From assembly GCF_001509795.1 (NCBI RefSeq), contig NZ_LLZN01000045.1, positions 62,001 through 126,000 on the forward strand: a stretch of 64,000 nucleotides of DNA. Reading direction: 5' to 3'. Positions 35,646 to 44,558 of this stretch are shown here, piece after piece. The notes below the pieces were generated by a model that worked only from the letters and a program-made list of their open reading frames with translations, did no database searches and was not told the origin of the DNA. Made by a program: the position numbers and the translations under genes. Positions within the stretch are counted from its first letter, which is position 1, and the number at the start of each line of letters is the position of its first letter. The DNA comes from Streptomyces sp. NRRL WC-3605 (GTDB taxonomy: Bacteria; Actinomycetota; Actinomycetes; Streptomycetales; Streptomycetaceae).

Positions 35646-36239
35646 ATGATCGACGACTTGGCGAAGGACGTCCTGCACGGCAGGCTGCGGCGGGACCGTG
35701 AGGCGCTGCTCTGGAAGCTCGACGGCCTGTCCGCATACGACGCGCGCCGGCCGCTGACGCCGACCGGGACCAACCTCCTCGGCCTGGTCAAGCACGTGGC
35801 GAACGTCGAGGCCAGGTACTTCGGCGAGGTCTTCGACCGGCCGTCCCCGGAACCGCTGCCCCGATGGCAGGACCACGACGGCAGCGACCACTGGGCGGCC
35901 GAGGACGAGACCCGCGAGGAGATCGTCGGCTTCTACCGGCGTACGTGGGAACACGCGGACGCGACGATCAGCGAGCTTCCCCTCGACACCCCCGGCCATG
36001 TGCCGTGGTGGCCGGAACCGCGTCCCAACACGACCCTGTTCGCCGTCCTGGTCCACGTCCTCGGCGAGACCGGCCGGCACACCGGGCACGCCGACATCCT
36101 GCGCGAGAGCGTCGACGGGCGGACCGGAATGCGCTCCCGGTACGAGCAGAAGGTCGACGAGGAAGCCCGGGCGGCCCACCACGCGAAGATCGAGCAGATC
36201 GCCAGGTCGGCCGCGACCCGGTCGTCTCACGTGGTGTGA
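35646..36239 (+). CDS. DinB-family (DUF664) protein
   Basis: A 197-residue four-helix DinB/YfiT-like protein starting M-I-D-D-L-A-K-D-V-L. The metal-binding His residues are in L-V-K-H-V-A-N-V-E and H-V-L-G-E-T-G-R-H-T-G-H-A-D-I. Members act as thiol-dependent S-transferases with mycothiol or bacillithiol, and in actinomycetes mycothiol is the likely cofactor. Its 3' end overlaps the convergent DUF3291 gene by 13 bp. Confidence 0.85.
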   Translation: MIDDLAKDVLHGRLRRDREALLWKLDGLSAYDARRPLTPTGTNLLGLVKHVANVEARYFGEVFDRPSPEPLPRWQDHDGSDHWAAEDETREEIVGFYRRTWEHADATISELPLDTPGHVPWWPEPRPNTTLFAVLVHVLGETGRHTGHADILRESVDGRTGMRSRYEQKVDEEARAAHHAKIEQIARSAATRSSHVV

Positions 36240-36766
36240 TCGCCGGCCGTGGTCGCGGCTCCCTCCGGCGTGTACGCGCGGTGGAAGGTGAAGGCGTGCG
36301 GCGCGGAGCCGTGGTCGTGGAGGGATTCCAGCTTGGAGACGCCGTCCTGCCAGGTGGGGACCGTGCCCTCGGCAGCCCACCAGAGCACGTGACCGGGGTG
36401 CCGTGTCCTCTCGAACCAGTCGTGACGCCTGTTCAGTGCCGCGCGGTGCAGGCCGGTGTAGACGGCGTCGAACGCGGGACGCAGACCCGTCCAGAGGGAT
36501 AGGGTCGCGGCGAGGGCGACGGTGTCCGCCGTGCGGCCCCTGTCGTACCACGCCGGTACGGCGAACTCTCCCCACGCGCCCCAGTCCGCCCCGAAGAGCA
36601 CGCCTCGGTCGCTCTCTGCCGGTTCGGCGTGCGCGAGGTACCCCGGGTGCTGACCGATCGTCTTGTAGACGGTCTCTCCGGTGGCGTAGAACTCGCGCGT
36701 GCGCGGGGAGGGATCGGCGAGCGGTGACTTCAGGACTCCGAAGGTGTACAGCGCGAGGTGGGGCAT
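36227..36766 (-). CDS. DUF3291-like protein
   Basis: A 179-residue protein starting M-P-H-L-A-L-Y-T-F-G. It shares with the protein at 24449-24955 the blocks S-L-W-T-G-L, R-H-D-W-F-E-R-T and V-L-W-W-A-A-E-G, followed by A-P-H-A-F-T-F. An AGGGAG site precedes the ATG at 36766. The function is unknown. Confidence 0.78.
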   Translation of the reverse strand: MPHLALYTFGVLKSPLADPSPRTREFYATGETVYKTIGQHPGYLAHAEPAESDRGVLFGADWGAWGEFAVPAWYDRGRTADTVALAATLSLWTGLRPAFDAVYTGLHRAALNRRHDWFERTRHPGHVLWWAAEGTVPTWQDGVSKLESLHDHGSAPHAFTFHRAYTPEGAATTAGDHTT

Positions 36767-37096
36767 GCGTCTCCCTGGGTGTGGTTCCTGGTGCGGGGCC
36801 GCCGCACGGCGATCGCCGAGGTCCTGGTGAAGGTGACGGTGACGGTAGAGGTATCCGCCGGCCCTGTCGAAGTTGCGCTCTCGGCCCAGAAATGGCCTCC
36901 GTGACACGTCACTTCGAACGCAGGAGCGGTCACTCGAAATCGCTTCGGTGCGGGCTGTCCGGAGGCGGTGGACGGGCCTACTGCGGGCGTGGCGCTGGTC
37001 TCCGGCCGCCGGCAGCGACGCCATGCCGACCTGCTCGACCGGGACTCGCTCGACGTCGGCTACCGGCTTCTGGTGGCCGACCTGTAGGCATGTCGC
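36767..37096. other. 330-bp gap with a possible gene remnant
   Basis: The left part is the upstream region of the DUF3291-like gene. The right part (about 36955-37087) has coding-like GC3 on the plus strand. No operator or terminator stands out. Confidence 0.4.
36955..37087 (+). pseudogene. Possible 3' remnant of a lost gene
   Basis: A plus-strand frame with strong GC3 bias reads G-V-A-L-V-S-G-R-R-Q-R-R-H-A-D-L-L and ends V-G-Y-R-L-L-V-A-D-L with TAG. Codon bias fades upstream of about 36955 and no start with a ribosome site is found. The parent family is not recognised. Confidence 0.3.
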
Positions 37097-37675
37097 TCAG
37101 CGCGTCCCCCGCACGGCTGACGGCTGCCACTCCCGCTTGAGCAGGCCGTACACCCACGAGTCGGACACCACGCCGTTCACCACGCAGTCCTCCCGCAACG
37201 TGCCCTCACGGACGAAGCCCAGCTTCTCGAGGACCCGGGCCGACGCCTCGTTGCGGGTGTCGGCCTCGGCCTGGACGCGATTCAGGTCCAGGGTGTCGAA
37301 CGCCCACCGCAGCAGAGCGTGCGCGGCCTCGGTCGCGTAGCCGTGGCCCCACATGGCGTCGCCGAGGACGTAGCCCAACGAGGCGCTCCGGTACTCGGGG
37401 TTCCAGTCGGACAGTCCGCACCAGCCGACGAACGCCCCGTCGGAGAGACGGTCGACGACCACCCGGGCCCCCGTGCCTTCGTCCTCCAGCGTCCGGCAGT
37501 TCGCGAGGAACCGCTGGGCGCGAGCCGGGTCGGTCCATGGCGGGGAGTCCCAGTAGCGCAGCACGTGGGAGCTGCTGTGCAGCGCGAAGAGGGAGTCGGC
37601 GTCGGCGTCGGTGAAGGGACGCAGTCGCAGGCGGTCGGTGCGCAGGACGGGAGTGGGCAGAGTCATGCGCCCCAT
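37097..37675 (-). CDS. GNAT-family N-acetyltransferase (RimJ/RimL type)
   Basis: A 192-residue acetyltransferase with T-D-R-L-R-L-R-P-F at the N-terminus, the acetyl-CoA loop region M-W-G-H-G-Y-A-T-E-A (Q/R-x-x-G-x-G/A-like) and R-V-L-E-K-L-G-F near the C-terminus. This layout matches RimJ/RimL-like enzymes that acetylate protein N-termini or small amines. Start at ATG 37675 or, nine bases later, 37666. It stands alone. Confidence 0.85.
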   Translation of the reverse strand: MGRMTLPTPVLRTDRLRLRPFTDADADSLFALHSSSHVLRYWDSPPWTDPARAQRFLANCRTLEDEGTGARVVVDRLSDGAFVGWCGLSDWNPEYRSASLGYVLGDAMWGHGYATEAAHALLRWAFDTLDLNRVQAEADTRNEASARVLEKLGFVREGTLREDCVVNGVVSDSWVYGLLKREWQPSAVRGTR

Positions 37676-37951
37676 CTTGTGACGCCGACGGCGCCCAGGA
37701 CACCGAATATCGGTTCAGTAGCGCGCCATGACCACGTCGCCGATCACCGTCAGGCCGGCTTGGGCCCCGATGCCGACCCCCATTCGGATCCGTAGATACG
37801 CACATGCCAGGCATCAGGGCCACTGGCCCGGCTCATGCGATGTTACAGATGACTTTCAGCTGGCACTTGCGGCACTATCATCGGCGTATGCACATTCAGC
37901 GGATCGCCCGACCGCGACTGTGTCCCCACCGCCTGGAGAGAGTGGACCGTG

Positions 37952-38755
37952 ATGACCCGTTCCGCGCGCCGGACCCGCCGGACGCTGCAGGTGACCGGCG
38001 TGAGCGCCGCCGTCCTGCTGACTCTGAGCGCCTGCTCCTCCGACGACTCCGCCTCGTCGGCGTCCGCCTCGGGCAAGCCGTCCGGTGAGGTGACCGTCTT
38101 CGCGGCGGCCTCGCTGAAGGAGAGCTTCGAGGAACTGGGCAAGACCTTCGAGGCGGACCACCCCGGCACGAAGGTCACCTTCAGCTTCGGCGGCAGCGAC
38201 GCCCTGGCCGCGAGCATCACCGGCGGGGCGCCGGCGGACGTGTTCGCCTCGGCGAGCCCCAAGACGATGAAGATCGTGACCGACGCGGGGGGCAGCAGCG
38301 GCGCGCCGACCACCTTCGTGCGCAACCAGCTGGAGATCGCCACCCTGCCGGGCAACCCGCACAACGTCGCCTCCCTCAAGGACCTCACCGACTCGGACCT
38401 CAAGGTCGTGCTGTGCGACAAGGCGGTGCCGTGCGGTGCCGCCACCCAGAAGGCCCTCGACACCGGCAGGCTGAAGCTCACGCCCGTCTCCTGGGAGGAG
38501 GACGTCAAGTCCGCCCTCAACAAGGTCGTCCTGAAGGAGGCCGACGCGGCCGTCGTCTACAGGACCGACGTGGAGGCCGCGGGCGACAAGGTGGAGGGAG
38601 TGGAGTTCCCCGAGTCCGCCGACGCGGTCAACGACTACCCGATCACCCTGCTCAAGGAGTCGAGGAACCCGCAGGCGGCGAAGGCGTTCATCGAGCTGGT
38701 GCGGTCCCCCGAGGGCCAGAAGGTGCTGTCCGAGGCCGGCTTCCTCACCTCGTGA
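37952..38755 (+). CDS. modA: Molybdate-binding lipoprotein ModA
   Basis: A 267-residue ModA. The lipobox L-S-A-C is near residue 28; the mature protein starts G-E-V-T-V-F-A-A-A-S-L-K-E, with the oxyanion-binding Ser residues in A-A-S-L and G-G-S-D-A-L. ModA binds molybdate or tungstate outside the cell for an ABC importer. The modB/modC genes normally next to it are missing: the next gene is an unrelated MFS transporter. It may use a permease encoded elsewhere, or the operon has been broken. Confidence 0.87.
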   Translation: MTRSARRTRRTLQVTGVSAAVLLTLSACSSDDSASSASASGKPSGEVTVFAAASLKESFEELGKTFEADHPGTKVTFSFGGSDALAASITGGAPADVFASASPKTMKIVTDAGGSSGAPTTFVRNQLEIATLPGNPHNVASLKDLTDSDLKVVLCDKAVPCGAATQKALDTGRLKLTPVSWEEDVKSALNKVVLKEADAAVVYRTDVEAAGDKVEGVEFPESADAVNDYPITLLKESRNPQAAKAFIELVRSPEGQKVLSEAGFLTS

Positions 38756-38938
38756 CCTGCAAGCTGTCCCTGTGCCGGATGCGTGCCGTCCGGTCGACCC
38801 GGCCAGGGCCACGGTGCGAGTGGGGAAGACGTCCGCCTCGGGCCGGTCGAGGGCGAGGCCACTTTCACCACAGCGCGCGAACCGACGATCACGCCGTGCG
38901 ACCATGCCTGATTCTTACCAAGCCGGCTCGCAATGGAC

Positions 38939-38952
38939 AGACAGGTCTGTCT
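38939..38952. promoter_or_regulatory. TetR-type operator before the MFS gene
   Basis: AGACAG-GT-CTGTCT is an inverted repeat touching a -10-like TACTAT (38952-38957) upstream of the MFS gene. It matches the site at 40333-40346 in 11 of 14 bases, which supports control by the TetR protein encoded after the transporter. Confidence 0.6.
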
Positions 38953-38994
38953 ACTATCGAGGAGTCCTCTTCGCCCTCTTGCCGAAAGTGACCC

Positions 38995-40305
38995 ATGAGT
39001 CGCGCAACGACCGCCTCCCCCTCAGCCCCTCCGACCGTCGCGATCAGGCAGCACCCGGCACATGCGGTCCGCCGGCGCGGGTTCCTGCCCCTGGGGCCCA
39101 GGATCTCGATGGCCGTGTACGCCTCGATCCTCATGTCGCTGCTGGGCTCGTCCAGCGCGCCGACACCCCTGTACGCGATCTACCAGCAGCACTGGGGGTT
39201 CTCCCCCATCACCGTCACCGTCGTCTTCGGCGTGTACGCGGTGGCCGTCCTCTCCTCACTGCTCCTGTTCGGCAAGCTCTCCGACCACGTGGGCCGGCGG
39301 CCGGTCATCGTGACGGCGCTGGTCGTCCAGGTGGTGGCCATGGCCCTCTTCATCACCGCCGGTGACGTGGGTGCGCTGATGGTCGCCCGGGTCTTGCAGG
39401 GACTGAGCGTGGGGGCGGCCGCCGGAGCCCTCGGCGCCGGCATGCTCGACATCCACCCGCGCCGGGGCGGATTCCTGAACTCCTTCGCGCCCATGCTGGG
39501 AACCGCGTCCGGGGCCCTGGTCTCCGGGCTGATCGTGCAGTACCTCCCGGCGCCCACGCGCCTCATCTACACGGTGCTGCTCGGCGTCTTCGCCCTGCAG
39601 GCACTGGCCGTCCTCGCCATGCCGGAGACGGTGAGCCGCAAGCCGGGCGCGCTGGCCAGCATGGTTCCGGAGTTCAAGATGCCCAAGTCGGCCCGCGTCT
39701 CCGTGGCCGTCGCCGCGCCCGTGATGTTCGCCGTGTGGTCCATGAGCGGTCTGTACGGCGCCCTGGGACCGTCCCTCATGCGGACCCTGGAGCACTCCAC
39801 GTCCGTGGTGTGGGGCGGGCTGCCGCTGTTCGTTCTCGCCGTCTTCGCGGCGGTGACCACGATCACGCTGCGGAGTGCCGCCGCCCGGACCGTCATGCTG
39901 CTCAGCATCGGCACCCTTGTCGCCGGCGCCGCGATCACCCTGTTCTCGATCGGCTCGGGCCAGGGCGGCACCTGGTCGGTGGTCGGGTTCTTCGTGGGCA
40001 CCGCGATAGCCGGTGTCGGGTTCGGCAGCGGGTTCCAGGGCGGGATCAGGCTCGTCATCCCGCAGCTCGAGGCGCATGAGCGCGCCGGAGCACTCTCCCT
40101 GCTGTACGTCGTGTGCTACGTCGGTCTCGGCATCCCGGCCGTCATCGCCGGTGTGCTGGTCGTGCACGGCGGCGGCTTGATCACGACGTCCAAGGAGTAC
40201 AGCATCACCCTCATCGTACTGGCGCTCGCCGCCCTCGCCGGGCTCCTGCGCAGCGGCCGCCGGGACAAGCGGGAGCAGCTGTCGGCTCGGATGTCCGAGG
40301 CGTGA
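38995..40305 (+). CDS. MFS efflux transporter
   Basis: A 436-residue major facilitator with about 12 hydrophobic segments. The loop 2-3 motif reads G-K-L-S-D-H-V-G-R-R-P and D-R/H-type drug-exporter features (L-M-V-A-R-V-L-Q-G) follow. The ATG at 38995 has a GAAAG site. A TetR operator lies in its promoter and the cognate regulator gene follows, the usual layout for drug or metabolite exporters. The substrate is unknown. Confidence 0.85.
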   Translation: MSRATTASPSAPPTVAIRQHPAHAVRRRGFLPLGPRISMAVYASILMSLLGSSSAPTPLYAIYQQHWGFSPITVTVVFGVYAVAVLSSLLLFGKLSDHVGRRPVIVTALVVQVVAMALFITAGDVGALMVARVLQGLSVGAAAGALGAGMLDIHPRRGGFLNSFAPMLGTASGALVSGLIVQYLPAPTRLIYTVLLGVFALQALAVLAMPETVSRKPGALASMVPEFKMPKSARVSVAVAAPVMFAVWSMSGLYGALGPSLMRTLEHSTSVVWGGLPLFVLAVFAAVTTITLRSAAARTVMLLSIGTLVAGAAITLFSIGSGQGGTWSVVGFFVGTAIAGVGFGSGFQGGIRLVIPQLEAHERAGALSLLYVVCYVGLGIPAVIAGVLVVHGGGLITTSKEYSITLIVLALAALAGLLRSGRRDKREQLSARMSEA

Positions 40306-40326
40306 CTGGTCCGACCTCGCAGCGGC

Positions 40327-40346
40327 TATAATGAACAAGTCTGTCT
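40327..40346 (+). promoter_or_regulatory. -10 box and TetR operator of the regulator gene
   Basis: A consensus TATAAT (40327-40332) is followed directly by GAACAAGTCTGTCT (40333-40346), similar to the palindrome at 38939-38952. A bound repressor would cover the transcription start of the TetR gene. Confidence 0.6.
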
Positions 40347-40363
40347 AGAGAAAGGTGGGCGTC

Positions 40364-40966
40364 ATGGCTGCCAGGACCCCGACCCGCGTGTCCGCGCGTG
40401 AGCGTCTTCTCACGGCGGCCGACGAGCTCTTCTACGGCGAAGGCGTGCAGACCGTCGGCATCGACCGGGTGATCGAGCACGCCGGGGTGGCCAAGGCATC
40501 CTTGTACAACACCTTCGGAAGCAAGGAAGGGCTGGTCTGCGCCTACCTGGAGCTCCGCTTCGAGCGCCGCAAGGAACACATCAGCCGCACGCTGACGCGC
40601 TTCCGCACTCCGCGCGAGCAACTGCTCGGTGTCTTCGACGCACTGGGTGAAGCGTTCACCGAGCCCGGGTTCAACGGCTGCTCCTTCGCCCGGGCCACCT
40701 CCGAGACGACCGAGGACAGCGCCGTCCGCAAGGTCGCCGACGACTACCGCGGCTGGCTGCGCGGGCTGTTCGCCGAACTGGCGGGCGCGGCCGGGTACGC
40801 CGACCCGGAGGCCATCGCCCGGCAGTTCCTCCTGCTGTACGACGGTGCCGGGCAGGCCGCGAAGATGGACCGCGACCCTTCCGCCGCCACGACCGCCCGC
40901 GCCGCGGCGGCCGTCCTCCTGGACGCGTCCCCGCTGGCGCCCGCCATGCCCGACCCCGCCCGATAG
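40364..40966 (+). CDS. TetR-family transcriptional regulator
   Basis: A 200-residue TetR protein with helix-turn-helix G-I-D-R-V-I-E-H-A-G-V and K-A-S-L-Y-N-T-F-G-S-K-E-G-L at about residues 29-53. ATG 40364 has AAAGGTGG upstream. It follows the MFS gene and has a matching operator at both promoters, so it probably represses itself and the exporter. It belongs to the group whose C-terminal domain has R-A-T-S-E near residue 110. Confidence 0.88.
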   Translation: MAARTPTRVSARERLLTAADELFYGEGVQTVGIDRVIEHAGVAKASLYNTFGSKEGLVCAYLELRFERRKEHISRTLTRFRTPREQLLGVFDALGEAFTEPGFNGCSFARATSETTEDSAVRKVADDYRGWLRGLFAELAGAAGYADPEAIARQFLLLYDGAGQAAKMDRDPSAATTARAAAAVLLDASPLAPAMPDPAR

Positions 40967-40967
40967 G

Positions 40968-41291
40968 TCAGTCCCGCGTCTCCTCGTCGAGGGCCGCCAG
41001 GCCGTCCTCCCAGCGCTTCCGCCGCTCGTCGTCGGACAGTTCCCACCACGGAGTGCCCCGCTCCCCGAGGGCTGCCTTGGCCCGCTGCACGCGGGCCCGC
41101 GCCTCCCGTTCCGCCTTCGCGTCGTTCGCCGTCGTCGCCGTGCGCACGGCGCGGCGGGCCGCCATCAGGTGGCGCCGCAGGCGTGCGCCGATCTCGTCGG
41201 GGAGGAACGGGTCGGTGGCCCGCCACTTCCGCCCGTCGATGACGACGAAGTGCCCGTCGGGGGTCTTCTCCGGTGGTTCACGTGTGCTCAT
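40968..41291 (-). CDS. Small conserved protein of unknown function
   Basis: A 107-residue charged protein reading T-P-D-G-H-F-V-V-I-D-G-R-K-W-R-A-T-D-P, then a helical Arg/Ala-rich centre and G-E-R-G-T-P-W-W-E-L-S. Similar small proteins are common in Streptomyces, sometimes labelled as Tol-related without evidence. It overlaps the end of the permease gene by 14 bp on the same strand, so the two are co-transcribed. Confidence 0.75.
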   Translation of the reverse strand: MSTREPPEKTPDGHFVVIDGRKWRATDPFLPDEIGARLRRHLMAARRAVRTATTANDAKAEREARARVQRAKAALGERGTPWWELSDDERRKRWEDGLAALDEETRD

Positions 41292-42729
41292 GGGAGCGGT
41301 TCTGGTCCTGGGCGCCGCTCGGGTCCGTCTGGACGGGGGCCGCCCGCTCCCCCTTCCGGCCGTGGCCGTGCGCACTCCTCTTGCGTCGCGCGGTGGCCAC
41401 CGCACCGAGCAGTGCGCCGACGGCCACGATGGTGAGTCCGCGCAGCCACACAGCGCCCTCGATCTGCGTGGCCAGCAGGACGCACGACGCGATGCCCAGG
41501 ACCGGCAGGACGGTCGGGGTGCGGAAATGGTCGGCCTCGCCCTCGTCGCGGCGCAGGACGAGGACGGCCGTGTTGACCATGAGGAAGACGATCAGCAGGA
41601 GCAGGACCAGGGTCGAGGCCAAGGTGGCGACACTGCCGGTGAGGGCGAGGAGCATCGCCAGCACGGTGGTGACCGCGATCGCGGCCCACGGGGTGCGGCG
41701 GCCGGGCAGCACCTTGGTCAGCGCCGAGGGCAGGAGTCCGTCCCTCGCCATGCCGTAGGTGAGGCGGGAGGACATGATGCCGGTCAGCAGTGCGCCGTTG
41801 GCCACGGCGACGAGTGCGATGGCACTGAACAGGCGCTCGGGGATGCCGCCCGCCTCCTTGACGACCTCCAGCAGCGGCCCGCTCGACTCGGCCAGTCGCG
41901 TGGTGGGGACCGACGCGGACGCCGCCAGGCCGACCAGCACGTACACGGCTCCCGCGGTGGCGAGGGCGCCGAACAGGGCGCGAGGGTAGGAGCGCCGCGG
42001 GTTGCGGGTCTCCTCGGCGACGTTCACCGAGGTCTCGAACCCGACGAAGGAGTAGTAGGCCAGGACGGACCCGCTCAGTACGGCCGCTGCGGCGCCCTTC
42101 TCGGGGGTGCCCAGCTGGGTGAGCCGTCCGACGTCGCCGTCGCCGCGCAGCAGCAGCCAGGCGCCGAGGACGATGATGACCATCAGTCCGCCCACCTCGA
42201 TGAGGGTGGCGACGACGTTGGCGCGGGTGGACTCCTTGATGCCGCGTGCGTTGATCAGGGCGAGCAGGGCCAGGAACAGGACGGCCACCAGGCCGACGGG
42301 GAGCGTCACGAAGGCCGAGAGGTAGTCGCCCCCGAAGCCCCGGGCGAGCGCGGCGACGGAGACGACGCCGGCGGCCAGCATGCAGAAGCCGGCGACGAAC
42401 CCGGCGAACGGCCCGAAGGCGCGGGTCGCGTAGTGGGAGGCGCCGCCCGCCCGCGGGTACTTCGTCGCCAGTTCGGCGTAGGAGGCGGCGGTCAGCAGGG
42501 CCAGGAGCAGGGCGACGACGAGCGGCACCCACACGGCTCCCCCGGCATCGGCGGCCACCTGTCCGACCAGGACGTACACCCCGGCGCCGAGGACGTCGCC
42601 CAGGATGAAGAAGTAGAGCAGCGGGGTGGTCAGGGCGCGCTTGAGCGCCGTGCCCTCCCCCGTCCCTCCGGGTGCCGCCGTGTCCGTCCCCGCCTGCGCC
42701 GTCGTGCTGTTTCCGCCTCTTCTCGCCAT
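41278..42729 (-). CDS. APC-family amino acid permease
   Basis: A 483-residue permease with 12 or so hydrophobic segments. The family marks L-G-D-V-L-G-A-G-V-Y-V-L-V-G (first helix) and A-Y-Y-S-F-V-G-F-E-T (helix 6) with V-A-E-E-T-R-N-P are clear. It should import or exchange amino acids or polyamines. The ATG at 42729 has GAGG upstream. Its gene ends inside the start of the small protein gene downstream. Confidence 0.87.
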   Translation of the reverse strand: MARRGGNSTTAQAGTDTAAPGGTGEGTALKRALTTPLLYFFILGDVLGAGVYVLVGQVAADAGGAVWVPLVVALLLALLTAASYAELATKYPRAGGASHYATRAFGPFAGFVAGFCMLAAGVVSVAALARGFGGDYLSAFVTLPVGLVAVLFLALLALINARGIKESTRANVVATLIEVGGLMVIIVLGAWLLLRGDGDVGRLTQLGTPEKGAAAAVLSGSVLAYYSFVGFETSVNVAEETRNPRRSYPRALFGALATAGAVYVLVGLAASASVPTTRLAESSGPLLEVVKEAGGIPERLFSAIALVAVANGALLTGIMSSRLTYGMARDGLLPSALTKVLPGRRTPWAAIAVTTVLAMLLALTGSVATLASTLVLLLLIVFLMVNTAVLVLRRDEGEADHFRTPTVLPVLGIASCVLLATQIEGAVWLRGLTIVAVGALLGAVATARRKRSAHGHGRKGERAAPVQTDPSGAQDQNRSHEHT

Positions 42730-42797
42730 ACCGCCTCGTGTCCCCCGAAAGGTGCGATGCACGCTCGCCGCTCCTGAGGACGGAGGACGCGGTTCGG

Positions 42798-43685
42798 TTA
42801 CGAGGCGGTCCCCTCGGCCGGGCTCTGTTCGGCCCAGGCGCGCTCCAGCAGGGCACCGAAGGGAGCCGGCTCGCGTCCCGTCAGCTGGGCGAGGGTGGGG
42901 TCGACGGAGGTGAACTCACCGCTCCGGGCCGCCGCGAAGATGCTGAGCAGCAGGTCGGTGAGGGATTCCGGTGTGCCGTGCGTCAGCATCTGCTCGCGGA
43001 ACACCTCGTCGGGGACGACGGTACGGGTGAACGGCCGTCCGGCGGCCTTCGTCGCGATCTCGGCGACCGTGGCGAAGTCGAGTGCCGCCGTGCCGGTGAG
43101 GGGCGGGGTGGGCCCCTCGAAGCGGCCCTCGTCGGTGAGGATCGCGGCGGTGGCCTCGGCGAGGTCGTCGTGACCGGTCCAGGCGACGGGTCCGTCGGCG
43201 GGGAGGGCGATGTCGCCGGTGTGGCGGGCGGCCTCCAGGAACTGCAGGGCGCTGGACGCGTAGAAGCCGTTGCGCAGGGCGGTCCAGGGCAGCCCTGTGG
43301 CGCGCAGCAGGTCCTCGGTCTGCGCGTGGTCGCGGCAGGGCTGGAACTGGGAGTGGTGCGCGGCGCCCATCTGGCTGGTGTAGAGGATGCGGCCGACGCC
43401 TGCCTTCACCGCGGCGTCGATGGCGGTTCGGTGGCCCGCGACGCACTCCTCGCCCGCGCGGTCGAGGGAGACGAGGAGCAGTTGCTCGGCGCCCTCGAAG
43501 GCGTGCACGAGCGAGGCGGGGTCGTCGAAGCTGCCCTGCCGGACGCGGACGCCGCGGTCGGCGAGGTCCTGGGCCTTGCGAGGGTCGCGGACGCTGACGC
43601 CCACGCGGTCGGCGGGAACGCGTTCCAGGAGGCGTTCGACGACGCGCCGGCCGAGCTTTCCGGTGGCTCCGGTCACGATGATCAC
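42798..43685 (-). CDS. NmrA/QorB-like NAD(P)H-binding oxidoreductase
   Basis: A 295-residue atypical short-chain dehydrogenase starting M-I-I-V-T-G-A-T-G-K-L-G, the NADP-binding G-x-x-G-x-x-G motif. No Y-x-x-x-K catalytic pair is evident, as in NmrA-like and QorB-like quinone reductases. It is divergent from a TetR gene with palindromes in the 88-bp space between, so it is probably the regulated target. Confidence 0.84.
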   Translation of the reverse strand: MIIVTGATGKLGRRVVERLLERVPADRVGVSVRDPRKAQDLADRGVRVRQGSFDDPASLVHAFEGAEQLLLVSLDRAGEECVAGHRTAIDAAVKAGVGRILYTSQMGAAHHSQFQPCRDHAQTEDLLRATGLPWTALRNGFYASSALQFLEAARHTGDIALPADGPVAWTGHDDLAEATAAILTDEGRFEGPTPPLTGTAALDFATVAEIATKAAGRPFTRTVVPDEVFREQMLTHGTPESLTDLLLSIFAAARSGEFTSVDPTLAQLTGREPAPFGALLERAWAEQSPAEGTAS

Positions 43686-43709
43686 GGGGTTCTCCCAAGC
43701 TTGTTTCCA

Positions 43710-43746
43710 GTGGAATCACTTAGACGCTAACACTGGAATATCAGTG
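43710..43746. promoter_or_regulatory. TetR-type operator region
   Basis: Between the divergent genes lie AGTG-GAAT-CACT (43709-43720) and CACTG-GAATAT-CAGTG (43731-43746), built from the same half site. The second one is 27 bp before the TetR start. They probably bind the adjacent regulator. Confidence 0.55.
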
Positions 43747-43773
43747 GAAGCAACGTGGCGGTATCATCGATTC

Positions 43774-44502
43774 ATGACCACGCGCGACACGGCCGACAGC
43801 CCCCGCCGCCGCATCGTCGAGGCCGCCGTCGAGCTGCTGGAGACCGGCGGGCCGGACGCGGTGAGCACCCGCGCGGTCGCGTCCGCCGCCGGGATGCAGC
43901 CGCCGGCGATCTACCGGCTCTTCGGTGACAAGGAGGGGCTCCTCGAAGCCGTCGCGGAGCACGGCTACGCGCAGTTCCTGGAGAGCAAGCGCGCGCTGCT
44001 CGACCCCGCACCGAAGGACGCGGTGGAGGATCTGCGCCGCGCGTGGGACACCGTCGTGGAGTTCGGCGTCTCGCGTCCTGAACTGTTCGCCGTGATGACC
44101 AGGGCGACCGGGCGCGGGGCGGACCAGGCGCACCGCGCCGGCCTGGAGATGCTCTACGGCCGGGTGCGCCGGCTCGCGGCCGCCGGGTGGCTGCGGGTCG
44201 ACGAGGAGCTGGCCGCCCAGATCATCCAGGCGACCGGCCGGGGCGCCGTCACCACCTGGCACTCCACCCCGGCGGAGCGGCGCACGCCGGCGCTGCTGAC
44301 CGCGTTGCGCGAGGCCACGATCGCCGCCGTCACCCACGCCGAGCCGACGGTCCCCGCCACGGAGAGCGGCCCCGCCGGGGCGGCCCGCGCCCTGCGTGCC
44401 GCGCTCCCCGACGAGACGGACGTCCTCAGCGACGCCGAGCGGCGGCTGCTGCGCGAGTGGCTGACCCGGCTGGCCGCGGACGGTGGCGCCCCGCAGGCGT
44501 GA
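43774..44502 (+). CDS. TetR-family transcriptional regulator
   Basis: A 242-residue TetR protein. The DNA-binding domain is at residues 10-58, with S-T-R-A-V-A-S-A-A-G-M and P-P-A-I-Y-R-L-F-G-D-K-E-G-L. The C-terminus R-R-L-L-R-E-W-L-T-R-L-A resembles that of the TetR protein at 18661-19365, so the two belong to one subgroup. It is divergent from the NmrA-like gene and probably represses both. Confidence 0.87.
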   Translation: MTTRDTADSPRRRIVEAAVELLETGGPDAVSTRAVASAAGMQPPAIYRLFGDKEGLLEAVAEHGYAQFLESKRALLDPAPKDAVEDLRRAWDTVVEFGVSRPELFAVMTRATGRGADQAHRAGLEMLYGRVRRLAAAGWLRVDEELAAQIIQATGRGAVTTWHSTPAERRTPALLTALREATIAAVTHAEPTVPATESGPAGAARALRAALPDETDVLSDAERRLLREWLTRLAADGGAPQA

Positions 44503-44558
44503 CCGGTGGGAGTTCTTCACGGCGGAAGCCGGGGCGGTGAGGGACTGACGGGACGCGT

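Noticed and set aside
37676-37951. Molybdenum cofactor riboswitch before modA
   Set aside because: The conserved Moco RNA core and paired elements were not seen in this 276-bp region.
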